Shown: positions 1 through 7,379 of the stretch, piece by piece
How the letters are laid out: each line of letters starts with the position of its first letter
Numbering within the stretch: the first letter of the stretch is position 1
DNA from: 20CM-2-65-7 sp963830455
GTDB lineage: Bacteria > Gemmatimonadota > Gemmatimonadetes > Gemmatimonadales > GWC2-71-9
Reading direction: 5' to 3'
Length of the DNA stretch: 64,000 bases
Assembly: GCA_963830455.1 (NCBI GenBank)
Contig: CAWHMT010000001.1
Coordinates: forward strand, 1-64,000
Program-made: the position numbers and the translations under genes
Notes under the pieces: model-generated
Seen by the model: only the letters and a program-made list of their open reading frames with translations
Databases searched by the model: none
What the model was told of the DNA's origin: nothing

Positions 1-33
1 AGTGACACTCTAATAGAAAGCAAGAGGTCTGGT

Positions 34-537
<504 letters not shown>

Positions 538-547
538 GTTCTCACGC

Positions 548-850
548 ATGAGTGAACGACGCGACGTCGCTGCGGAAGTGGCCGACCGGCTGCGGCGCCG
601 CGGTATTACGCTTACCGGCACGGAAAAGCCGGACGAGCTTGCCGACCTGCTCTCCGCCGTGGAGCGCTTCGAGTCCGCCGTCGAAGCGCATGGCGGCGAT
701 CTGATGGTCGACGATCTCAAAAGCTCACGGCCTGACGATCGCCATTTCGTGTTGCCGCGGCGCGGCAATGCCGAATCCGCTCGCGCCTACATGGTGCGCA
801 TCGACGAAGCCGCGATGGCATTGGGGCGCCACCCGCGCCATTCCGACTAG
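548..850 (+). CDS. conserved hypothetical protein (100 aa)
   Basis: Short soluble protein without signal peptide or membrane helix. I chose the ATG at 548, just after the DoxX stop, because the longer frame from 413 reads deep into the DoxX gene. The N-terminal half looks helical and charged (RRDVAAEVADRLRRRG), followed by a 'DELADLLSAVERFE' helix and a polar C-terminal part. The stop codon abuts the ATG of the DsbA-like gene, so the two are probably co-transcribed. Family not recognised. Confidence 0.7.
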   Translation: MSERRDVAAEVADRLRRRGITLTGTEKPDELADLLSAVERFESAVEAHGGDLMVDDLKSSRPDDRHFVLPRRGNAESARAYMVRIDEAAMALGRHPRHSD

Positions 851-1468
851 ATGTCCGAAGTCCGGGCCGAGCGCGGGGCCCTCACACCACCGGTCGGAGA
901 ACGAGACCACGTCACCGGCCCGGCAACGGCGCCGGTGACGCTCGTGGAGTACGGCGATTTCGAATGCCCCTCCTGCCGCAAGGCCTGGCCCATGGTCAAG
1001 GAGCTGCAGCGTCGGCTCGGCAAGAATCTGCGATTTGTGTTTCGCAACTTCCCGCTCACCAAGCTGCATCCCAATGCGCAACGCGCGGCTGAAGCTGCCG
1101 AGGCCGCTGGGGCGCAGGGCGCGTTCTGGCAGATGCACGATCGCCTGTTCGAGCGGCAGTTCGCGCTCGAAGATGACAATCTGATCGAGTATGCGACCGA
1201 GCTCGGCCTCGATGGCGATAGGATGCGTGATGCGCTGCAAGCCGGGACGTACCGCGCGCGAGTCAAAGAGGACCTGCTCAGCGGCCTGAAGAGCGGCGTC
1301 AATGGCACGCCCACCTTCTTTCTCAATGGCGAGCGCTACGATGGCGCGCACGGCACCGAACCACTGTTCGAGGCACTTCAGGGCGCGTTGAGCGTAGCGA
1401 AGGGGTCTGCTTCTATCCGTTCTTCAACGGGACCGCGACGACCCCCTGATCGCTCCGAGACGGGGTGA
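851..1468 (+). CDS. DsbA-like thioredoxin-fold oxidoreductase
   Basis: Thioredoxin-fold protein of the DsbA/FrnE class (205 aa). The redox motif C39-P-S-C42 follows a 'VEYGDFECPSC' strand, the helical insertion spans about 75-140, and the cis-proline loop is at T153-P154 (NGTPTFFLNG). There is no signal peptide, so it probably acts in the cytoplasm as a disulfide reductase or isomerase rather than as a periplasmic oxidase. It starts directly after the preceding stop codon. The last 20 or so residues (rich in Ser, Arg, Pro) run over the 3' end of the convergent membrane gene and are probably non-essential tail. Confidence 0.88.
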   Translation: MSEVRAERGALTPPVGERDHVTGPATAPVTLVEYGDFECPSCRKAWPMVKELQRRLGKNLRFVFRNFPLTKLHPNAQRAAEAAEAAGAQGAFWQMHDRLFERQFALEDDNLIEYATELGLDGDRMRDALQAGTYRARVKEDLLSGLKSGVNGTPTFFLNGERYDGAHGTEPLFEALQGALSVAKGSASIRSSTGPRRPPDRSETG

Positions 1469-1814
1469 ACACCATGAGAAGGATCCCAGCGAGCGCGGTC
1501 ACCGCCGCGGAGGCCAGCAACACCCCGCGCTGAGCCGGCACCTGGAACGACGTCACCAGCATGATCGCCGCATGGGCAAAGCTCGACCACGCAGCGAACA
1601 GGATGAGGCTGCGATGCGCGGACGGGTTCCGCGCCGCCAGGAACACGAAAACCCCCAGCGTCGCGAGCACGGCGTTGAGCATCGGCCCCGCGGTACACCG
1701 CGGCGCCTGCAGCATGCTCTGTACGACAGGAATGATCGCGAAGACAAAGATCAGCAGCCCTACCAGCGCCAATCCAATCGTGCGCGCGCGTTCTCGACTG
1801 ACTGCTGCTGCCAT
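1413..1814 (-). CDS. four-helix membrane protein, unknown function
   Basis: Predicted inner-membrane protein of 133 aa with four hydrophobic segments, at about 11-31, 43-60, 68-88 and 98-116, a layout seen in several small DUF membrane families. The ATG at 1814 is preceded by an AGGAG site. Its 3' end overlaps that of the convergent DsbA-like gene by 56 bases. No catalytic residues are evident and no function can be assigned. Confidence 0.72.
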   Translation of the reverse strand: MAAAVSRERARTIGLALVGLLIFVFAIIPVVQSMLQAPRCTAGPMLNAVLATLGVFVFLAARNPSAHRSLILFAAWSSFAHAAIMLVTSFQVPAQRGVLLASAAVTALAGILLMVFTPSRSDQGVVAVPLKNG

Positions 1815-1885
1815 CGGCCCGCTCCTGTGACGAGGAAGATTGCGCGTGTTGAACGGGCGTTGACACTCCGCGCCTTCTTCTTGTC

Positions 1886-2452
1886 ATGCCCGCCGAGCGC
1901 GCCTACGTTCCGAACATGCCACCCCTGATGACCGCCGACGAGCTGCTGCACGTCAACATCCCCGGCAAGCAGGTGGAGCTGGTCCGCGGAGTTCTGGTCG
2001 TGCGTGAGCCCCCTGGCTTTCAACACGGCGCGATTACGGCGCGTCTCGGCGCCATGCTCCTTCAGCACGTCGATGCGCACGACCTCGGACTCGTCGTCGT
2101 GGGCGATCCCGGATTCACGCTTGCCCGGAACCCGGACACTGTTCGAGGCCCGGACATCGCCTTCATCCGGCGCGACCGCGTCCCTCACCCATCGCCGGTA
2201 GGCTTCGCCGCGTTCCCACCCGACCTCGTCATCGAGATCCGCTCGCCCAGCGATCGCCCTGGCGACATCCTCGGCAAAGTGGGTGACTGGCTCTCCGCCG
2301 GGACGCGACTCGTGTGGGTAATCGATCCGGCGCATCGCTTGGCGCACGTCTATCGGCAGGACGAAACTCAGTCAACCATCGGTCCGCAGGCGACTCTCGA
2401 TGGCGAGGATGTGCTGCCCGGCTTCGCCTGCCCTCTCGATTCGATCCTCTAA
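1886..2452 (+). CDS. Uma2 family PD-(D/E)XK nuclease-like protein
   Basis: Member of the Uma2/DUF820 family (188 aa), a restriction-endonuclease-fold family common in cyanobacteria and soil bacteria. Core residues are visible in order: E31/E33-type start (KQVELVRGVLV), GPD90IAFI, VIE117IRSPSD and K131 in a KVGDWLSAG helix. The motif GTRLVWVIDP near 139-148 is also typical. Biochemical function is unproven for most members; proposed roles include nuclease activity linked to mobile elements or stress. It stands alone and is followed at once by a palindromic repeat. Confidence 0.88.
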   Translation: MPAERAYVPNMPPLMTADELLHVNIPGKQVELVRGVLVVREPPGFQHGAITARLGAMLLQHVDAHDLGLVVVGDPGFTLARNPDTVRGPDIAFIRRDRVPHPSPVGFAAFPPDLVIEIRSPSDRPGDILGKVGDWLSAGTRLVWVIDPAHRLAHVYRQDETQSTIGPQATLDGEDVLPGFACPLDSIL

Positions 2453-2484
2453 TCCTTTTTTTCTTTACAAGGCAAGCGTGCCGC

Positions 2485-2593
2485 ATGTCATCCCGAGCGA
2501 AGCGCGCCGCAGGCGCGCGTAGCGAGGGACCTGCTTTTGGGCAAGCAACAGCAGGTCCTTCGCTCGCGCGTGCGCGCTCGCTCAGGATGACAT
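2485..2593. repeat. REP-like palindromic element, full two-arm copy
   Basis: A long imperfect inverted repeat. The left arm begins ATGTCATCCCGAGCGAAGCG and ends in GGGACCTGCTTTTGG; the right arm is the reverse complement of a diverged version (AGCAGGTCCTTCGCTCG ... CAGGATGACAT). A one-arm copy with one mismatch lies at 3665-3722 and a relative at 5169-5252. Probably a REP/BIME-type intergenic element. Confidence 0.8.
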
Positions 2594-2628
2594 GGCGCGC
2601 TCGGTTTATGAAGAGAGAGAAGGGGAGC

Positions 2629-3587
2629 TTACCGCGCCGAAGGAGCCTGGGCGTACAAATCACCCGCCAAATACTTGAGCCCGCTGTCCACGGCCACGGT
2701 CACTACGGTGTGGCCGGCGCCGAGTTCCCCCGCAAGCTGCAGCGCGGCGACGACGTTGAGCCCGGTCGACGTGCCGGCGAACAGGCCTTCCTGACGCGCC
2801 AGCGTCCACGCCATGCGCCGCGCGTCCGCCTCGTCGATCGCGCGCGTCTCGCTCACGAGCGAACGGTCGAACTGCGGCGGCACGAACCCGGGCGCGACGC
2901 CCTCCACACCGTGCCGGCCAGGGGCGGCGCCCGAGAGCACCGCCGACGTCGCCGGCTCGAGCGCCACGATGCGCGTCGCCGAATCGGCGCGCCGCAGCAC
3001 GCGCGCCGTCCCCATCAGCATTCCCGACGTGCCGACCGCGGCGCAGAACGCGTGGATCGGTCCCCCCCCGAGACCTGGCGCAACAGCTCCTCGCCGAGCG
3101 ACTCGTAGCCGGCCACCATGTCGGGATTGCGCATCTGGTCGGTCGCGTAGCTCGGACCCTCGGCGGCAATTTCCCGCGCGCGGGCCATCATGCGCGGCAC
3201 GAGGTCGGGTGTGAGCTTGCCGCCGTCGCTCTTCAGCACCTCCAGCTCCGCCCCGAACACTTCCATGCTGCGGCGCTTCTCCGCCGCCACGGCATCGTTG
3301 CACACGATGCGGCAGCGATACCCTTTCACCGCGCACACGAACGCGAGCGAAATGCCGGTGCTCCCGCCGGTGTACTCGACGACCGTCATCCCCGGCTTCA
3401 GGTCGCCGCGGCGCTCGGCGCGCTCGATCATCGAGAGCGCCATGCGATCCTTGTAGGAGCCGGTTGGATTGTAGTACTCGAGCTTCACCCACACGTCCGC
3501 CGCGCCGTTGGGCACGATCCGCGACAGGCGGACCAGCGGCGTATTCCCGATCGCGCTCAGCATGTCTGTCTTCTCGAGCAGCTTCAT
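2629..3587 (-). pseudogene. cysteine synthase family protein, frameshifted
   Basis: Fold-type II PLP enzyme of the cysteine synthase/cystathionine beta-synthase family, which adds sulfide or another nucleophile to an activated serine. The N-terminal part (from ATG 3587) shows the PLP lysine K47 in NPTGSYKDRM and the phosphate-binding loop TGGSTG at 73-78. It then leaves frame at a run of eight G on the coding strand (3062-3069). The rest (PIHAFCAAVGTSGMLMG ... GLFAGTSTGLN) continues to TAA at 2629 in another frame. One extra G would restore a protein of about 319 aa, the usual length. Two separate frames are readable, 3015-3587 and 2629 to about 3070. The break may be an assembly error, slippage or real inactivation. 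The gene is bracketed by copies of the REP-like element. Confidence 0.8.
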
Positions 3588-3664
3588 CGGGCTGAGTATC
3601 AGCCCGACAGACGATGGGCGCTAGATCTGGCTACGGGATTCTTTTTTGTTAAAAGCGCGTCCGC

Positions 3665-3722
3665 CATGTCATCCCGAGCGAAGCGCGCCGCAGGCGCGCG
3701 TCGCGAGGGACCTGCTTTTGGG
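3665..3722. repeat. REP-like element, single arm
   Basis: Single arm of the element at 2485-2593, in the same orientation as its left arm and differing by one base over about 55. It ends in GGGACCTGCTTTTGGG. Together with the first copy it places direct repeats on both sides of the cysteine synthase gene. Confidence 0.78.
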
Positions 3723-3736
3723 AACGCGCGCGACGC

Positions 3737-4126
3737 CTACACGGGTATGCGCACGCTCTGTCGCCGCACGACATAGCTATCGAGCAGAATGAAACCAGCA
3801 AACAGCTCGGCGAGAATGATGAACGTCAGAAACAGCGCGATCCCCGACCGGCCCAGGCCCCAGGCCGCGGCGATCAGCAGCACCACCCTCCACACTCGAA
3901 ACGCAATTGGGGCGAACAGGGCCCACCGAGCCCAATCGTGGCCCCGATACAACGCGGTGCACAGCACCAGCACCACGGCGAGCGGCACCAGCCGCGGCAG
4001 CGTGGCAATCGGACCAGTAATGAACAGGAACGTGAAGAACAGCGTCGCCTCCGCGACCAGCAGGAGGGCGATTGCAGCGGTCAGATCGGTCCTGGTTGGA
4101 ACGGCCGGACTCGATGACATCATCAC
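3737..4126 (-). CDS. small membrane protein, unknown
   Basis: Protein of 129 aa with four hydrophobic helices (about 15-38, 45-60, 72-90 and 96-116) and a short basic C-terminus. The ATG at 4126 is followed by two more Met codons, so the exact start is uncertain by two residues; an AGGAGAT site lies upstream. No conserved motif is recognised. It diverges from the DMT transporter gene, and its stop lies 15 bases from the repeat at 3665-3722. Confidence 0.65.
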   Translation of the reverse strand: MMMSSSPAVPTRTDLTAAIALLLVAEATLFFTFLFITGPIATLPRLVPLAVVLVLCTALYRGHDWARWALFAPIAFRVWRVVLLIAAAWGLGRSGIALFLTFIILAELFAGFILLDSYVVRRQSVRIPV

Positions 4127-4369
4127 AGGATCTCCTCACAGGGCACGCGCCTGAACGGTAGCCTCGGGAAGGGGTCTACTCTATGATTTGCTCAGGTCCC
4201 TGAACGTGACGAGGCTCACGCTGCACGGCCCGCTGGGTGGCGGTCGCCTACAGCAGCCTGCATCCTTGAGCCTCTGGCTTACCTCCTCGCACTCCTCTCC
4301 GCCGGATTCTACGGGGCCGCCGATTTCACCGGCGGACTCGCCACGCGCCGCGCGGCCACGCTTCCAGTC

Positions 4370-5131
4370 GTGCTCCTGTCGCAAAGTGCGGGACTCGTGC
4401 TCGTCGCGCTCGCCCTGCCGCTGCTCCCGCCCGCGACGCCGAGTAACGCCGATCTCTGGTGGGGCGCGGTGGCGGGACTGGCGGGCGGCATCGGCCTCGC
4501 CCTGCTGTATCGCGCGTTGGCGGCGGGAACGATGTCCATCGTCGCTCCGATCACCGCCGTCACCGCCGTCGCGCTCCCCGTCCTGACGTCGATCGCCCTG
4601 GGCGAGCGACCGGGCTGGCTCGCCGTGATCGGTATCCTGCTGGGAATTGCTTCGATTGTGCTGGTCAGCCGTCAGCCCAGTCAGGGGGTGAGGACGCAGG
4701 AAGGGAGAGGGGGGCAGGGGGCGCGGACCGCCATCGGCCCCGCCCTCATCGCCGGCATCGCGATCGGGATCTTCCTGCTCGCCCTGGCACAGACGCGTCG
4801 CGAAGCCGGCCTCTGGCCACTCCTGACCGACCGCATCGCTGCCGTCGCTTTCTTCGGCGTTGTTATGGCGCTCACCCGCACGTCACCGCGCCTGCCCATG
4901 AACCTGACGGCGCTCGCACTCAGCGGCGGCACGCTCGACATGATCGCCAACGCGCTGTACTTGCTCGCGGTGCGCATCGGTCCCTTCAGTCCCATCGTGA
5001 CGCTGGCGTCGCTCTATCCCGCCAGCACCGTGCTGCTCGCGCGCGCGATCCTTGGGGAGCGCCTCAGCATGTGGCAGGCGGCAGGCGTCGTCAGCGCGCT
5101 GATTGCAGTAGTGTTGATCGTGAGCGGATAG
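4370..5131 (+). CDS. EamA/DMT family transporter
   Basis: Drug/metabolite-transporter superfamily protein with two EamA repeats of about five helices each; the second repeat contains the usual SLYPASTVLLARAILGERL segment. The first in-frame start codon is the GTG at 4370, but the same frame is open back to 4187 and from about 4262 encodes a convincing first helix (LAYLLALLSAGFYGAADF). No ATG, GTG or TTG precedes that helix in frame, so the native start is a rare codon (CTG 4274 or ATC 4262) or has been lost by a small indel. Substrate unknown. Confidence 0.8.
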   Translation: MLLSQSAGLVLVALALPLLPPATPSNADLWWGAVAGLAGGIGLALLYRALAAGTMSIVAPITAVTAVALPVLTSIALGERPGWLAVIGILLGIASIVLVSRQPSQGVRTQEGRGGQGARTAIGPALIAGIAIGIFLLALAQTRREAGLWPLLTDRIAAVAFFGVVMALTRTSPRLPMNLTALALSGGTLDMIANALYLLAVRIGPFSPIVTLASLYPASTVLLARAILGERLSMWQAAGVVSALIAVVLIVSG

Positions 5132-5168
5132 GGACCTTTCTCTCTTTCTTTCTTAAGGAGCGAGCGCG

Positions 5169-5252
5169 CCTGTCATCCTGAGCGACGCGCGCGTAGCGCG
5201 CGGCGCGAAGGACCTGCTTTTGGGGGGCGGCGCGAAGGACCTGCTTTTGGGG
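5169..5252. repeat. REP-like element with duplicated 3' segment
   Basis: Starts TGTCATCCTGAGCGACGCG, matching the reverse complement of the right arm of the copy at 2485-2593. Its last part, CGGCGCGAAGGACCTGCTTTT, is present twice in tandem (about 5200-5224 and 5228-5252). Confidence 0.72.
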
Positions 5253-5257
5253 ATCTA

Positions 5258-7372
5258 CTAGTCTGCGGCTTGCTGCTGCTGCGGTGGCTCGTCCTCCAAC
5301 AATCGGAATGATTTCACCGCGCCCGTGAGCCGGTCGGCCGCGTCGGCCAGCTGATTGGCCGACGACGCAATCTCCTGCGTCGACGCGCTCTGCTCCTGGC
5401 CGGACGCCGCCAACTCCTCGGCGGAGGCCAGCAGGGTGTCGGTCTGACCCGCCACCGTTCCCAGCCGGCTGGCGATCTCCTCCACCAATGCTTTGAGCTC
5501 GCTCGCGGATTTCGCGATCTCGCGGCTCCAGTTGTCATTGGCGTTCGCTTCGCCCGCCACGGTCGTGAGACCCTGCGCCGCGGTTTGGGACGCTTCACGC
5601 ACCGCAACGCCGGCTGCGGCGAGACGCACGAGCCGGTCACGGATCGCCTGCACGCGCTCGAGCACGCCGCGTACCGTCTCTGCTGTCTCACCCGCCGCGG
5701 TCGCCGCCACCGTAGCGAGCTTGCGCACCTCATCCGCCACGACGGCGAATCCCCGGCCCTGGGGGCCGGCGCGTGCCGCTTCGATCGCGGCGTTCAGGGC
5801 GAGCATGTTCGTCTGCGTCGCGACCGCCTTCGTTTGCGCTACGAACGACTGAATTTTCTCGGACGCCTGGGCGAGGGCCTCCGCTTCCTGAGCCCCTTTG
5901 GCGACGTCATCGGCGAGCTTGACGAGCTGTGCGGTGCTGTCGTCGAGGCCCTCCTTATGCCGGCGCGCCAGTGCCGACACATCCGCGTTGCGCCGTGCCG
6001 CCTCGTCGGCGCCCTGCGCGAGCTGCGCGGCGATCTGGAGTATGCGCGCGGCATCGTCGGCCGCGGCACGCACCAGCTGCGCCTGCTCGCCCGCGCGCTT
6101 GGAGAGGTCCTGCGAGGTCGCGGCCGTCTGCTCGGCGGACGCACTCATCTCCTCAGTCGACGCCGAGATCTCCGTGGCCATCGCCGCGGCCTCATCGGCC
6201 GCGGTGCGGATCGCGCCGACCAGGCGCCGCAGCGCCACGACCATCGAGTGTACCGCCGAGAACAGCTCCGCCACCTCGCTGGCCTCCGCGCCGTGGGCTG
6301 CCACCGTTACCGACAGGTCGCCGCCCGCGATGCGGCTGGCGATGGTGCCGGCGGCCTGCACCGGCTTGGTCACCAGCTCGCCCAGGCGATGCGACAGCCA
6401 GAACATGGCGCCCAGCGCCAAGGTCGCGACGAGGAGCGCCCCCAGCCAGATCGTCAGCTGCATACTGCGCGCGGTCGCGAACGCGGTCGCCGCCGGCTCG
6501 CGATAGAGCACCCACCATTCTCCCTGATTGGCCGGTACGGACACCACCAACTCCCGCACGCCGGCCGCCGTCGTGATGTGGTTGGTCACCGGTGCGGTGC
6601 CAAAGATGATCCGGTCCTGGTCGGGCAGAACCTGCAGGAGCTGCGTGCGGTCTGGTGAAATGAGCACCGTCTTGTCGTTCGCGACGACCTCGAGATAGGC
6701 GCGACCCGCGAGCTCCGCGCTGCCGAGCATCGCGCTGAGCCGCTCGAGGCTGAACAGGGCCTGGAACACCCCGATCGGCTGATTCTGTCCCGGCGGCCGG
6801 ATGGTGACCTCGAGTTCGAGGGCGGTTTGCGTGCCGGTCGTGTCGGACTGGGGGTCACCTTCATAGCTGCCGTCCGCCATCGTGCGCTGCCACCACGTCT
6901 CGTCCCGCTGTACGAAGTCCGTCGCTTCACCCGCCACGAAGACGTTGAACCCGTGGCGCTCGGTCACGAGCAGCGCCGAGAAGTCCGAGACGGTCGTGTA
7001 CGTCTTCAGATAGTCGCGCAATGCGGGATCCCTCCCGAGTCCCTGCGACTCGGCGAAGCTGGTCTCGAGGGTGGCGACCGATAGCCGGTCGAGACCGCGG
7101 GCGGCGGCCTCCTGGCCGGCGTCGCGCACGCTCGTGATGAGCGCCGGCATGCTGGCAAGCGACGCCACCTCGCGATGGCGTTCCTTCAAGTATTGGGTGA
7201 CGAGGGCGGCCACCCGCAGCGCCAAGTCGTTGCCGCGCACGTCTGCCTGCTTCTCGAGCGCTCGGCCCACGCGATTGCTGGTCACCCACGCAATGAACAC
7301 CACGAGGAGGACGACCACGCCCGCCCCGGAAATCATAAAACGCTGCCGCAGTTGCTGAGACTTGATGGCCAT
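5258..7372 (-). CDS. methyl-accepting chemotaxis protein
   Basis: Transmembrane chemoreceptor of 704 aa. TM1 is at about 12-32, an extracytoplasmic Cache-type sensor at 35-300 (LRDYLKTYTTVSDFSALLV ... ETWWQ), TM2 at 305-327, a HAMP domain at 328-385 and a coiled-coil signalling domain after that. The CheA/CheW-contacting hairpin is recognisable by MLALNAAIEAARAG and GFAVVADEVRKLA. The C-terminus is Gln-rich with no CheR-docking pentapeptide. No che genes are in the window, so its array partners are elsewhere. It diverges from leuS with only seven bases between the start codons, so the two promoters must lie inside each other's coding sequence or be shared. Confidence 0.94.
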   Translation of the reverse strand: MAIKSQQLRQRFMISGAGVVVLLVVFIAWVTSNRVGRALEKQADVRGNDLALRVAALVTQYLKERHREVASLASMPALITSVRDAGQEAAARGLDRLSVATLETSFAESQGLGRDPALRDYLKTYTTVSDFSALLVTERHGFNVFVAGEATDFVQRDETWWQRTMADGSYEGDPQSDTTGTQTALELEVTIRPPGQNQPIGVFQALFSLERLSAMLGSAELAGRAYLEVVANDKTVLISPDRTQLLQVLPDQDRIIFGTAPVTNHITTAAGVRELVVSVPANQGEWWVLYREPAATAFATARSMQLTIWLGALLVATLALGAMFWLSHRLGELVTKPVQAAGTIASRIAGGDLSVTVAAHGAEASEVAELFSAVHSMVVALRRLVGAIRTAADEAAAMATEISASTEEMSASAEQTAATSQDLSKRAGEQAQLVRAAADDAARILQIAAQLAQGADEAARRNADVSALARRHKEGLDDSTAQLVKLADDVAKGAQEAEALAQASEKIQSFVAQTKAVATQTNMLALNAAIEAARAGPQGRGFAVVADEVRKLATVAATAAGETAETVRGVLERVQAIRDRLVRLAAAGVAVREASQTAAQGLTTVAGEANANDNWSREIAKSASELKALVEEIASRLGTVAGQTDTLLASAEELAASGQEQSASTQEIASSANQLADAADRLTGAVKSFRLLEDEPPQQQQAAD

Positions 7373-7379
7373 GGTTTAA

